A stretch of 64,000 nucleotides of DNA from Devosia lucknowensis (lineage in GTDB: Bacteria > Pseudomonadota > Alphaproteobacteria > Rhizobiales > Devosiaceae). Made by a program: the position numbers and the translations under genes. This document shows positions 40,755-49,933 of this stretch, piece by piece. Under the pieces are notes generated by a model. It had not been told where the DNA came from. It searched no databases and saw nothing but the letters and a program-made list of their open reading frames with translations. The stretch lies in the NCBI RefSeq assembly GCF_900177655.1, contig NZ_FXWK01000002.1, positions 186,001 through 250,000 of the forward strand. Reading direction: 5' to 3'. Positions within the stretch are counted from its first letter, which is position 1. Each line of letters starts with the position of its first letter.

Positions 40755-42607
40755 TGCGCGGGCTCCAGTTCTCGACTTTCGGCAGGCTCGAGCAGGATCG
40801 TGAACACCGCGCCACCGGCAGGGGCATTGCGCACGGTAAGGTCGCCGCCGAAATCCTTGACGATATTGTAGGAGATCGACAATCCGAGGCCCAAGCCGCG
40901 CCCGACGCCCTTGGTGGAAAAGAACGGATCGAAAATGCGGTCGATGACGCCGGCCGGGACGCCTGGACCGGTATCGGCGACCGTCAACGCGATCCTCCCG
41001 TCCAGCTGGCGCGCGGCAATGGCGACTTCACGCTTTTCGCGTCCCTCGATGGCATCGAAGGCGTTAGACAGGATATTGACCAGCACCTGCTGCAGGCGCA
41101 CCGATCCGGCCTGAGCCAACGGGCAGTCGGCAAGGTCAGTGGTGACAACGATGACCTGGTCTCGCACTCGCCAGTCGAGGATGGCCAGCGCGTCCGCGAC
41201 GATCGGGTCGAGGTCTACCGGGCGCAATTGCTCACCCGGCTTGCGCGCGAAATTGGACAGGTGCCGGCTGATCGTCGTCATCTTTTCGGTCAGGCCGCCG
41301 ATACGCTCGACATACTGGCGCACCTCGCCGGTGCGATCGCGATCGATCATCACCAGCGCGCTGTCGGCATAGGAACGGACGGCGGCAAGTGGCTGGTTGA
41401 ATTCATGGGACAGCGCTGCCGACATCTGGCCCAGCGCGGCGAGCTTGCCGGCCTGCACCAGATCGGCTTGGGTCTTGCGGAGTTTCTCCTCGGCATTGCG
41501 CCGCTCCACCACTTCGGCCTCGAGACGGCTATTGGCGAGGCCGAGATCGGTCGTCCGTTCGGCCACGCGCCGCTCCAGTTGTTCGCGGGCCTCGGCCTGC
41601 ATGGCCAGCCGTTCGGCAAGCCGCATGCGGCGCTGCATCCAGACGATGACACCCATGGTGACGACTGCCATAGCCGAGAGCAGAAGCAGTGTGGTGATCA
41701 GCGCTTCAGCGCGCGCGGGCGACGCATCGAGGAGCACGCGGACGGTCCAGCCGGCTTCGGGCATGGGCTGGGATACGCTAAGATATTCCGGCGCAGGATC
41801 GCCATCGAGAAAGGACAAGAGGCTATGCCCCTGCTTCGTCCTCGTCAGCGCCGCCGGAAGTTCGACGAGTTCTGCATCGGCATAACGACGGGTCTGCCCG
41901 GTGCGATCGAGCCTCTCCTGGGTCAGGGGTTCGAGAGAGGCGAACAGCCATTCGCTTCGCCCAGACATGAAGATGATGCCTTCCGGATCGGACACGATGA
42001 TCTCGGTATCGCCCGAGCGCCAGCTGTTCTCGATGGCGTCGATATCGACCTTGATGGCGAGGACGCCATCGATCCTGTCCGCGTTGATGATCGGTGCGCT
42101 GAAGTAATAGCCCCGCCTCAGCGATGTCGTGCCCAGCGCGAAGAAACTGCCGTCGCGCCCTGCGATGGCGTCGGTGAAATATGGACGATAATCGAAGGTC
42201 TCGCCGATGAAGGAGGCCTCGGATGCGTGGTTGGACGCCGCGATGGTCGTGCCATCTCCGGTCATGACGTAGATGTCGGACGCCTCGAGCAGATCACTCG
42301 TCGCCTCGAGGTAGGCATTGGCTGAGACGATCTTGTCGGCATCGCCAGGATTGGCGGCGAGGTCCCTGATGTCCTGTAGCTCCGCCAGCAGTTGCGGGAG
42401 CTTGCGATAGCGATCCAGCTGGCCCTGCAGTGCCGAGACGGCCAATCCCAGCGTGTCGTCGGCGCGTGAGGCCGCCTGGTTGAAATAGATTTCGGTGAGC
42501 ATGCGGAACGACACAGTCGCGACCGGGACTGCCAGAACCAGGCACATCAGGGCCACCCAATAGGGCGCCCGCATTCCGAATATCGACCTTCGCACCAGGT
42601 CCGTCAC
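40751..42607 (-). CDS. dctB: DctB-like sensor histidine kinase
   Basis: About 618 residues from a GTG at 42607. An ATG at 42574 (MRAPYWV) is equally possible, and the frame stays open to 42673. The first membrane helix is PYWVALMCLVLAVPVATVSF. A periplasmic Cache-type sensor domain of about 250 residues follows, then a second helix LITTLLLLSAMAVVTMGVIVW, a long coiled coil, the H-box LSHEFNQPLAAVRSYADSA, N-box LVNILSNAFDAIEG and G-boxes DTGPGVP and GVGRGLGLGLS. This is the DctB plan, where the periplasmic domain binds C4-dicarboxylates. It should phosphorylate the adjacent response regulator. Confidence 0.88.
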   Translation of the reverse strand: MTDLVRRSIFGMRAPYWVALMCLVLAVPVATVSFRMLTEIYFNQAASRADDTLGLAVSALQGQLDRYRKLPQLLAELQDIRDLAANPGDADKIVSANAYLEATSDLLEASDIYVMTGDGTTIAASNHASEASFIGETFDYRPYFTDAIAGRDGSFFALGTTSLRRGYYFSAPIINADRIDGVLAIKVDIDAIENSWRSGDTEIIVSDPEGIIFMSGRSEWLFASLEPLTQERLDRTGQTRRYADAELVELPAALTRTKQGHSLLSFLDGDPAPEYLSVSQPMPEAGWTVRVLLDASPARAEALITTLLLLSAMAVVTMGVIVWMQRRMRLAERLAMQAEAREQLERRVAERTTDLGLANSRLEAEVVERRNAEEKLRKTQADLVQAGKLAALGQMSAALSHEFNQPLAAVRSYADSALVMIDRDRTGEVRQYVERIGGLTEKMTTISRHLSNFARKPGEQLRPVDLDPIVADALAILDWRVRDQVIVVTTDLADCPLAQAGSVRLQQVLVNILSNAFDAIEGREKREVAIAARQLDGRIALTVADTGPGVPAGVIDRIFDPFFSTKGVGRGLGLGLSISYNIVKDFGGDLTVRNAPAGGAVFTILLEPAESRELEPAQ

Positions 42608-42709
42608 CTCGCGGCAATTGCAGAGATTCCCGGAATGCCCGCAAACGCGGCACAGGGCAACCCGCACTGGCAACTTAGCCGATCCACATCACTCCGCGGA
42701 GTCATCAGT

Positions 42710-42743
42710 AAACTGTTGACAGTTTTCAGAGTTGTCCTAATCT
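42710..42743 (+). promoter_or_regulatory. Promoter and overlapping operator of the 42763-49928 operon
   Basis: TTGACA at 42716-42721 and TAATCT at 42738-42743 with 16-base spacing. The -35 is embedded in the inverted repeat AAACTG (42710-42715) TTGA CAGTTT (42720-42725), a likely repressor or activator site. No dedicated regulator gene is present in this operon, so the binding protein is unknown. Confidence 0.5.
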
Positions 42744-42762
42744 GGCGACCTGGAGGGCGAGA

Positions 42763-43680
42763 ATGATTGGTTTTATAGCGGCGCGACTTGGCTGGGCCCT
42801 CCTGACGCTCGCCGCCATCCTGACCTTCGTGTTCTTCCTTGCTCGCCTCACCGGGGATCCTGTCCGCCTGATGCTGCCGGACCAGGCGACGCAGGCCGAT
42901 GTCGATGCGATGCGCGAGTATCTCGGCCTCAACCGGCCAATGATCGAACAATACTGGGACTTCATGGTCAGTGCCGCGCAAGGCGACCTGGGCAATTCCA
43001 TCCGGCAGCAGCGTCCCGCCCTCGACCTCGTGCTCGAGCGCCTGCCGGCAACCCTGGAGCTAGCGATCAGCGCCTTTGTGATCGGTTTTTCGCTGGCGCT
43101 GATCCTTGCGGCTGTCGGGGAAGTCTCAGGCAGCAGGCGGCTCAAGAATGTCCTGCTCTGGGCCGCCACCATCCGCCAGGCGATCCCACCCTACCTCTTC
43201 GGCATCCTGCTGATCCTGCTGCTGTCGGTGAACATGGCGCTGCTGCCCGCCATCGGGCGCAATTCGCTGGCGAGCTACGTGATCCCCGTCATCACCATGG
43301 CGACGTTCGAGGTCGCCCTTTACCTGCGGCTCTTCAACACGTTCTTCGACGAACTTCGTAGCAACGACTGGGTGCGCACCGCACGGGCGCGCGGCGTCGG
43401 ACGCCTGCGGCTCGTCATGCGCCACCTGTTGCCCAATGCAATCCTGCCGGTGATCACCGTGGCCGGCATCAATCTGGGCATCCTCGTGGGCGGCACTGTG
43501 GTGCTGGAGATGGTGTTTAACTGGCCAGGCCTGGGCCGTCTCATCGTCCAGGGCGTCACCCAGCGCGACTATCCGATCGTGCAGGCGGGCGTCGTGACGA
43601 TCGCCGTCATCTTCATCCTCATCAATGCCGTGGTGGACATCCTCTACGGCCTGCTCGACCCAAGAGTGAGGCTGTCGTGA
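42763..43680 (+). CDS. Oligopeptide-type ABC transporter permease (DppB-like)
   Basis: 305 residues with a GGAGG site before the ATG. First helix FIAARLGWALLTLAAILTFVFFLARLTGDP, then the family loop MREYLGLNRPMIEQYWDFMVSAAQGDLGNSIRQQRP, five more helices, and the EAA loop WVRTARARGVGRLRLVMRHLLPNAILPVI. It forms the channel with the DppC-like protein whose start overlaps this stop (TGATG). It is the first gene of a transport operon that also carries an isochorismatase-like hydrolase. Confidence 0.93.
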   Translation: MIGFIAARLGWALLTLAAILTFVFFLARLTGDPVRLMLPDQATQADVDAMREYLGLNRPMIEQYWDFMVSAAQGDLGNSIRQQRPALDLVLERLPATLELAISAFVIGFSLALILAAVGEVSGSRRLKNVLLWAATIRQAIPPYLFGILLILLLSVNMALLPAIGRNSLASYVIPVITMATFEVALYLRLFNTFFDELRSNDWVRTARARGVGRLRLVMRHLLPNAILPVITVAGINLGILVGGTVVLEMVFNWPGLGRLIVQGVTQRDYPIVQAGVVTIAVIFILINAVVDILYGLLDPRVRLS

Positions 43681-44534
43681 TGGCCAGCACACCAACCGCA
43701 ACCGCATCGAGGCCGGCGTCTCGGGCACCCCGCTTTGCGTTCTCGTTCGTCCTCGCCATGCTGATGCTCGCCATCGTGGCGCTGCTGGTGATCGCGGTGC
43801 CCTTCTGGCCCGGCTTCGACCCGATCAAACAGAACCTGCTGTTCGCGCAGGAGCCGGCCTTGCGCAACGCCGCCTATCCGCTCGGCACGGACGCCCTGGG
43901 ACGCGACATGCTCAGCCGACTGTCGATGGCGACGCGCGTGTCCGTGCTGATCGCGGGCGGCGCCGTGCTGATCAGCGCCTGCCTCGGCCTCACCATCGGC
44001 CTTCTAGCAGGATGGCTGCGCGGTCCGATCGACAGCGTGTTGATGGCCATGGGCAATATCCAGCTGTCCATCCCGGTGGTGCTGTTGCTGATCGTCCTAG
44101 TGGCCTCGCTGGGCTCTCACCCGGTGCTGCTTGTGGTCCTGCTCGGGTTGACGAACTGGGTCGGCTACGGGCGCGTGGTGCGCGCACAGGTCATGTCCCT
44201 GCGCGAACGCGAGTTCATCACGGCGGTGACCACGGCCGGCGGTTCGGGCTGGTGGATCATGAGCCGGCATCTGCTGCCCAACGTGCTTCCCTCGGTCTTC
44301 GTGCTGGCTGCATTCGATATCGGCGTCATCATCACCATCGAGTCATCCCTGAGCTTCATCGGCCTCGGTATCCAGCCGCCGACACCAAGCCTTGGGCTGA
44401 TGATCAGCGAAGGTCAGCGCTACCTGCAGACCCACCCGTTTCTCACCGTCTTTCCCGCCATCGCCATCTTCCTGCTGATAGGGGGCATCCAGTTTGCCTC
44501 GCAGGCCCTGACGACCCGCCGGACGCGCGGCTAG
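43680..44534 (+). CDS. Oligopeptide-type ABC transporter permease (DppC-like)
   Basis: 284 residues from ATG 43680; a GTG three bases earlier is in frame. A polar N-terminus rich in Ala and Thr precedes helix 1 (FVLAMLMLAIVALLVIAVPFW). The DppC loop is YPLGTDALGRDMLSRLSMATRVSVLI, and the EAA motif is REFITAVTTAGGSGWWIMSRHLLPNVLPSV. It is unfused here, in contrast to the permease-ATPase fusion at 11820-13580, so the two peptide-type transporters of this window are not recent copies. Confidence 0.93.
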   Translation: MASTPTATASRPASRAPRFAFSFVLAMLMLAIVALLVIAVPFWPGFDPIKQNLLFAQEPALRNAAYPLGTDALGRDMLSRLSMATRVSVLIAGGAVLISACLGLTIGLLAGWLRGPIDSVLMAMGNIQLSIPVVLLLIVLVASLGSHPVLLVVLLGLTNWVGYGRVVRAQVMSLREREFITAVTTAGGSGWWIMSRHLLPNVLPSVFVLAAFDIGVIITIESSLSFIGLGIQPPTPSLGLMISEGQRYLQTHPFLTVFPAIAIFLLIGGIQFASQALTTRRTRG

Positions 44535-44555
44535 CGTCCCATACCGGAGGTAACA

Positions 44556-46055
44556 ATGACCCGTTCTGCCTATCGCCTGACCCGTCGTAGCCTTTTGCTC
44601 TCCACCGCCGTGCTCGCAGCCGGCGCCGCGTTTGCGTCCCCCGTCCTGTCGCAAGAGCAGACCACAGTTCGCGCCGCGCAGGTGACGGACCCGACCAGCC
44701 TCAACCCCATCTACGATACCGATCTGCAGTCGCTGAACATCTTCTACAGCGTCTTCGACCAGCTGGTGGGCATGGACAATGATGGACAGGTCACGCCGCG
44801 CCTTGCCACCGAGTGGACCGCCTCGGACGATCTCAAGACCTGGACGTTCACCCTGCGCGAGGGCGTGACCTTTCACGATGGCTCGCCGGTGACTGCCGAA
44901 GACGTCGTGTTTACCTTCGAGACGGCGATGAACGATCCCGCCTCGCGCCTCGGCGGCTATCTCACCAAGGTCGAGAGCGTGACCGCGGAAGGCAATTCGA
45001 TCGTCATCACGCTCAACCAGGGCTATGCACCGCTGGACCGGCAGCTAACGCTGGTACCGATCGTGTCCAAGGCTGCCTACGAGGCCATGGGCGCGGACGA
45101 ATACGGCCGGAAGCCAATCGGGTCGGGTCCCTATGTGGTGGAAAGCTGGGTGAGCGATGTCGCCGTGACCCTACAGCGCAACGACAACTACTGGGGCAAC
45201 AAGGGCACCTACCCGACCGTCATCTTCCAGACCGTCCCCGATGAAACGGCACGTGCCAATTCGGTGCAGTCCGGCGACCTCGATATCGCGCTGCTCGGCC
45301 CCTCCAGCGTCCCGGCCGTCGAAGGTTCGGGCGCCGTGGACATCGTCAGCGTGCAGTCCAACCTCGTTGTCTATCTCGGCTTCAACACCGGCAATACCTG
45401 GCTCGGCGACGTCAATGTCCGCAAGGCCATCGACATGGCGATTGATCGTCAGACCCTCAACGATCGCCTCCTCAACGGCTTGATGACGCCGGCGTCGCAG
45501 CTGCTGGCCCCCGCCACCTTCGGCTACGACGCCGCGATTGCCGCGACGCCGTTCAATCTCGAGGAAGCCAAGAGCCTGATTGCCGCCTCCGGCTACGATG
45601 GCACGCCCATCCCGCTGACCTATCCCAATACCGGCCTGCCGCAGATCGACCAGATGGCGCAGGTGCTGGCCTTCTTCCTCAACGAGGCAGGCCTGCAGGT
45701 CACGCTGGAACCCCAGGAAGCTTCTACCTTCATCAACAACTGGTTCATCCGCGAGCTGCCCGGGCTTTACGTCTTCCGCTTCGCGCCTTCGGTGCTGGAT
45801 GGCGACTTGCCCTTCTCGATGCTTATCCGCTCAGGCAACCAGGGTTTTGCCGAGGACACCGAAATCGACGCCCTGCTCGACCGTCAACTGGCCGAAGGCG
45901 ACCCAGCAACCCGCGCCGCCACGCTCGGTGAGGTCAGCAGCATCGTCAATCGCGACACCTATTACGCACCGCTCTTCATTGACACCAACACCTATGGCGT
46001 CACCAAGGGGCTCGACTGGACGCCGCGTGCCGACGGCATGATCGTCTTCAACTGA
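44556..46055 (+). CDS. Oligopeptide-type ABC transporter periplasmic substrate-binding protein
   Basis: 499 residues, GGAGG before the ATG. The N-terminus MTRSAYRLTRRSLLLSTAVLAAGAAFASPVLSQ has a twin-arginine-like TRRSLLL, so Tat export is possible as well as Sec. The mature protein is an SBP_bac_5 family member: LATEWTASDDLKTWTFTLREGVTFHDGSPVTAEDVVFTFE. The third gene of the operon, it precedes the isochorismatase-like hydrolase by 14 bases. The ligand could be a small amide or peptide, judged from that hydrolase, but this is only inference. Confidence 0.93.
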   Translation: MTRSAYRLTRRSLLLSTAVLAAGAAFASPVLSQEQTTVRAAQVTDPTSLNPIYDTDLQSLNIFYSVFDQLVGMDNDGQVTPRLATEWTASDDLKTWTFTLREGVTFHDGSPVTAEDVVFTFETAMNDPASRLGGYLTKVESVTAEGNSIVITLNQGYAPLDRQLTLVPIVSKAAYEAMGADEYGRKPIGSGPYVVESWVSDVAVTLQRNDNYWGNKGTYPTVIFQTVPDETARANSVQSGDLDIALLGPSSVPAVEGSGAVDIVSVQSNLVVYLGFNTGNTWLGDVNVRKAIDMAIDRQTLNDRLLNGLMTPASQLLAPATFGYDAAIAATPFNLEEAKSLIAASGYDGTPIPLTYPNTGLPQIDQMAQVLAFFLNEAGLQVTLEPQEASTFINNWFIRELPGLYVFRFAPSVLDGDLPFSMLIRSGNQGFAEDTEIDALLDRQLAEGDPATRAATLGEVSSIVNRDTYYAPLFIDTNTYGVTKGLDWTPRADGMIVFN

Positions 46056-46069
46056 GGGGAATGACCACA

Positions 46070-46729
46070 ATGGCTGAACTCCACCCCTACCGCCTCTACG
46101 ACGGGGACATTCCCAAGCAGAACACCGCGCTGCTCGTCGTGGACATGCAGCGCGCGTTCTTCGACAACAACGACTCGCTGGGCCAGATCGGCATCGATGT
46201 CTCTCCGTTGCGGGCAGCCATTCCAGGCACCGTGAAGCTCGTCGACATCGCCCGTCGGAACGGCGTGCCTGTCATCTTCACGCGCTACGTCTATTCGGTG
46301 GGCGGGGTGGATTTCGGCGTCAAGTACGGTGCCATGGCCGAAGAACGGCTCGCTGTATCTTCGCTTGCCCATGGGAGCGACGAGATCGAGCTTATTCCCG
46401 AACTCGGCCAGCGGCCCGATGAAGTCGTTATCGACAAGTCCCGCCCCAGTTCCTTCTATGGAACGCGGCTGGAGCCAGTGCTGACCGGCATGGGCATCCG
46501 CAACCTGATCGTCTGCGGCGTCACCGCCAACATCTGTGTGGAGTCGACGGTGCGCGATGCCGGCCAGCGCGACTATAACACGTTCGTGGTGGCGGACGCG
46601 GTTGCCGAGTTTCTGCCCGAGCGCACGCACTATGCCCTCTTCAGCATGGCATGGTCGTTTGCCCACGTCGTTCAGGTCGGCGACATCGCCAAGGCCTGGG
46701 GCGCACCCAATCAGGCACTGGCCAGCTAG
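46070..46729 (+). CDS. Isochorismatase-like cysteine hydrolase
   Basis: 219 residues from the ATG at 46070. The ATG at 46061 is too close to the GAGGGG site. The catalytic triad is Asp in LLVVDMQRAFFDN, Lys in VVIDKSRPSSFYGTRL and Cys in LIVCGVTANICVESTVRDAGQRDY, the pattern of amidohydrolases such as N-carbamoylsarcosine, biuret and ureidoacrylate amidohydrolases and nicotinamidase. It probably cleaves an amide or carbamoyl bond of the imported compound. It is separated from the ATPase gene by 58 bases that contain an inverted repeat. Confidence 0.88.
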   Translation: MAELHPYRLYDGDIPKQNTALLVVDMQRAFFDNNDSLGQIGIDVSPLRAAIPGTVKLVDIARRNGVPVIFTRYVYSVGGVDFGVKYGAMAEERLAVSSLAHGSDEIELIPELGQRPDEVVIDKSRPSSFYGTRLEPVLTGMGIRNLIVCGVTANICVESTVRDAGQRDYNTFVVADAVAEFLPERTHYALFSMAWSFAHVVQVGDIAKAWGAPNQALAS

Positions 46730-46740
46730 GCCGTCAAACC

Positions 46741-46765
46741 GGGCCGGCCGCGATGCGGCTGGCCC
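46741..46765 (+). terminator. Intercistronic hairpin after the isochorismatase-like gene
   Basis: GGGCCGGCCGC and GCGGCTGGCCC pair around a short GAT loop with one mismatch, 12 bases after the stop and 22 bases before the ATPase start. It probably attenuates or stabilises rather than ends transcription. Confidence 0.55.
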
Positions 46766-46787
46766 TTGTCCGTTCGCGAGGCCCGTC

Positions 46788-48434
46788 ATGACCGAAGACT
46801 CCCGCCCCCTGCTCGTCATGCGTGACGTCTCGATCGAATTCGAGACGCCGCGCGGGCCCATTTCGGCCGTACGGAATTTCAACCTCACGCTGGAGGCCGG
46901 GCGCAAGGTTGCGATCGTGGGGGAATCCGGTTCAGGCAAATCCACAATCGCTGCCGCGATGAATGGTCTTCTGGCAGCCAACGGACGCATCGTTTCCGGG
47001 GAAATCCTGTTTCAGGGGCGCGACATCGCGCGGATGAAGGAGACGGAGCTGCGGGCCATGCGGGGCAGCCTCATCGGGCTCGTGCCGCAGGACCCGATGA
47101 CCAATCTCAATCCCCTGCAGCGCGTCGGCACGCAGATTGCCGAGGCACTGGAAGTCCACGGCAAGGCAATTGGCAAGGCCGCCTTGGCCCGCGCCGTCGA
47201 CCTTCTGGAAATGGTCGGCATTCCAGAACCGTCGCGTCGTGCCCGGCAGTATCCGCACGAACTCTCGGGCGGGATGCGCCAGCGCGTGTTGATCGCCGCG
47301 GGTCTTGCCTGCGAACCCAAGCTCCTGCTGGCGGACGAGCCGACCAGCGCGCTTGACGTGACCGTGCAGCGGGTCATTCTCGAAGAGCTGGACCGACTGA
47401 CGAGCCAGCTTGGCACGGCCCTCGTTCTCATCACCCACGACCTCGCCATGGCTGCCGAGCATGCCGACGACGTGGTCGTCATGTACCGCGGGGACGTGGT
47501 GGAAAACGGCGATGCGCGCGCGGTGCTGCGCCGTCCGAGCCACGAATACACCCGGCGGCTCGTCGCTGCGGCGCCCACACTCGATAGTACGCCCCTCATC
47601 ACGACGCAGCCTGGGGCGCCGGACGGCAGCGCTGCAGCGCCTCTGGTGAAGATCACCGGCCTCAGAAAGGTCTATGGCGGCGGCGGCGGCTTGTTTGAAG
47701 CGAAGCAAAAATTCGTGGCCGTCGCCGGCTCTGACATCGCGATTGCCCGCGGCCAGACGGTCGCCATCGTCGGGGAGTCAGGGTCGGGCAAATCGACGAC
47801 GGCGCGGATGCTGCTTAAGATCGAAGAGCCGACGGCGGGCGACATCTCGTTCGATGGCGTCCCAATCACGCATCTCAAGGGGCGCGCGCTTTTTGCCTTC
47901 CGCCGCCGCATGCAGCCGGTGTTCCAGAACCCGTTCGGCTCACTCGATGCCCGCTATACCGTGCTCGAATCCATCGAGGAACCGATGATCCTCCATGGCA
48001 TGGGTGACGCCACTGCACGCGCTGCACGGGTGCGAGAGCTGCTCGACCAGGTCGCGCTGCCGCAGGATATCGCGACGCGCCGACCCGCCGAGATTTCAGG
48101 CGGACAAAGCCAGCGCGTGGCGATCGCCCGCGCCCTGGCGCTCAGACCGGACCTGATCGTGCTCGACGAAGCTGTTTCGGCGCTTGACGTCATCGTGCAG
48201 GCGCAGGTTCTCGAACTGCTCGTCTCGCTGCAGCGCGAGTTGGGGCTGTCCTACCTTTTCATCAGCCACAACCTCGCAGTGGTGCGGCTGATCTCGCATA
48301 TGGTGCATGTGATGAAGAGTGGCGAGATCGTCGAATCCGGGCCGCCGGAGCGGCTCTTCACCGCCCCTCAGCACCCCTATACCCGCGAGTTGATCGCCGC
48401 AATTCCGGGCATCAACCTCACGGAAAGCGCATAA
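46788..48434 (+). CDS. Dual ABC ATPase of the oligopeptide type (DppD-DppF fusion, GsiA/YejF-like)
   Basis: 548 residues from the ATG at 46788; the frame is open further upstream, but that part is a shadow of the hydrolase gene. Two complete ATPase domains are present. The first has GESGSGKST, VPQDPMTNLNPLQ, LSGGMRQRVLIAAGL and LLADEPTSALD. The second has GESGSGKST, PVFQNPFGSLD, ISGGQSQRVAIARAL and LIVLDEAVSALD. The second Walker B is followed by Ala instead of Pro (DEAVSALD), a common variant in YejF-type proteins. It provides both nucleotide-binding sites for the permeases of this operon. Confidence 0.93.
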   Translation: MTEDSRPLLVMRDVSIEFETPRGPISAVRNFNLTLEAGRKVAIVGESGSGKSTIAAAMNGLLAANGRIVSGEILFQGRDIARMKETELRAMRGSLIGLVPQDPMTNLNPLQRVGTQIAEALEVHGKAIGKAALARAVDLLEMVGIPEPSRRARQYPHELSGGMRQRVLIAAGLACEPKLLLADEPTSALDVTVQRVILEELDRLTSQLGTALVLITHDLAMAAEHADDVVVMYRGDVVENGDARAVLRRPSHEYTRRLVAAAPTLDSTPLITTQPGAPDGSAAAPLVKITGLRKVYGGGGGLFEAKQKFVAVAGSDIAIARGQTVAIVGESGSGKSTTARMLLKIEEPTAGDISFDGVPITHLKGRALFAFRRRMQPVFQNPFGSLDARYTVLESIEEPMILHGMGDATARAARVRELLDQVALPQDIATRRPAEISGGQSQRVAIARALALRPDLIVLDEAVSALDVIVQAQVLELLVSLQRELGLSYLFISHNLAVVRLISHMVHVMKSGEIVESGPPERLFTAPQHPYTRELIAAIPGINLTESA

Positions 48435-48515
48435 GCGCCCGGGGCGGAACCACACCGCGCGCCCGAGACTTTTCCTGACGCGGACCATTCCGTCCTCAAT
48501 CGGGAAAGCTACAAC

Positions 48516-49928
48516 ATGGCCCAAGTCGATGAACTCGAGTGCGACGTGGCCGTGATCGGCGCAGGCACAGCGGGACTGGCGGCGATGCGCCGAGCGCTGC
48601 GCGAAGGCGCGAAGGTGCTGCTCGTCGACGACGCGTTTTCAGGCACGATGTGCGCCAATGTGGGCTGCATGCCCTCCAAGCTGCTGATCGCCGCAGGCAA
48701 TGCCGCACACGACGCCCGTCATGCCGATGTCTTCGGGATCGGCGTCGACGGCATTCGCGTCGATGGCAGGCGCGTCATGGGGCGGCTGCGCGCCGAGCGC
48801 GACCGGTTCGCCGCCGCGACACGCAAGGGCTTCGAAGACTTTCCGGCCGGCACGATGATCACCGGGCGGGCGCGCTTTCTATCCGCGACAAGGCTTGGCC
48901 TCGAGGATGGGCGCATCATCACGGCAAGGGCCGTGGTGATTGCGACCGGCGGCAACCCCGTCATCCCCAAGGGGTTCAAGGAGATCGCCGATCTTTGCCT
49001 TACCCATGAGACGGTGTTCGACCTCGTGGACCTGCCCAAATCGATCGCGGTGATCGGGGGCGGCCCCATCGGGCTCGAACTGTCACAGGCGTTCGCCCGC
49101 CTGGGCGTCCGCACCTGCCTTTTCGACGAGTCCGAAACCATCGGTGGGGTGCAGGACGAAGCGATGCAGGACCTCATCCAAAAGGCAATCGGGGCCGAGC
49201 TGACGCTTCACCTCGGCGTCAAGACCAGAGGCAGTCGGGCCAATACGGGCGCTAGAGTGCACTGGTCCGGCGCGGCCGAGGGCGCAGAGATATTCGATCA
49301 TGTCCTGATTGCCACCGGCCGCCCACCGCAGTTGCGCGACCTCGGGCTCGAGACAACAGGCATCCGTCTCGACGAGAATGGCACCCCGGAATACGACCGG
49401 GAAAGCATGCAATGCGGTACTGCCCCGATTTTCATTGCCGGCGACGCGAATGCGGATGTTCCCGTGCTGCACGAAGCCTCGTCGGAAGGACGCATGGCCG
49501 GCCGCAATGCGGCGACCTATCCCACAGTCGTGCGCACGCCGCGGATGACACCATTCTCGATGATCTTTTCCCAACCCGTCATCGCCAGGGTCGGGGCCGA
49601 ACCCACCGGCGCCAGTGTCTTCGGCACCTCCGACTACGATGACCAGGGGCGCGCCAAGGTGGAAGACGAGGCGCTTGGACGCGTGGTCATCCATGCAGAG
49701 CCGACCCGTGGAAGGCTGACCGGAGCGCTGCTGTTCTGCCCTGGCGCCGAACACATGGCGCATCTTCTGGTGCAGGCGGTGGCACACGGCATCACCGCGA
49801 GCGAGATGCTGTCCCAGCCCTTCTACCACCCGACGCTCGAGGAAGGGCTCAAACCGGCGCTGCGCGAAATTTGCTCGAAAATCCCGGCTTCAGGCGATTA
49901 CGACCGGAGCATCTCGCCGGGCAGCTGA
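48516..49928 (+). CDS. Pyridine nucleotide-disulfide oxidoreductase, lipoamide-dehydrogenase-like
   Basis: A 470-residue FAD flavoenzyme of class I. The FAD motif is VAVIGAGTAGLAAMRRAL, and the redox-active disulfide is C-A-N-V-G-C in GTMCANVGCMPSKLL. The NAD motif is IAVIGGGPIGLELSQAFARLG, the second FAD motif is FIAGDANADVPVLHEA, and the C-terminal His-Glu active site is in FYHPTLEEGLKP. It is fully equipped, but no 2-oxoacid dehydrogenase or lipoyl protein is nearby. It may act on another disulfide or as a quinone or mercury-type reductase. It is the last gene of the operon; the next gene converges after 5 bases. Confidence 0.9.
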   Translation: MAQVDELECDVAVIGAGTAGLAAMRRALREGAKVLLVDDAFSGTMCANVGCMPSKLLIAAGNAAHDARHADVFGIGVDGIRVDGRRVMGRLRAERDRFAAATRKGFEDFPAGTMITGRARFLSATRLGLEDGRIITARAVVIATGGNPVIPKGFKEIADLCLTHETVFDLVDLPKSIAVIGGGPIGLELSQAFARLGVRTCLFDESETIGGVQDEAMQDLIQKAIGAELTLHLGVKTRGSRANTGARVHWSGAAEGAEIFDHVLIATGRPPQLRDLGLETTGIRLDENGTPEYDRESMQCGTAPIFIAGDANADVPVLHEASSEGRMAGRNAATYPTVVRTPRMTPFSMIFSQPVIARVGAEPTGASVFGTSDYDDQGRAKVEDEALGRVVIHAEPTRGRLTGALLFCPGAEHMAHLLVQAVAHGITASEMLSQPFYHPTLEEGLKPALREICSKIPASGDYDRSISPGS

Positions 49929-49933
49929 GATCG

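Noticed and set aside
48516..49928. Mercuric reductase
   Set aside because: The CxxxxC active site is shared, but there is no N-terminal heavy-metal domain or C-terminal vicinal Cys pair, and the C-terminal HPTxE motif fits lipoamide-dehydrogenase-like enzymes.
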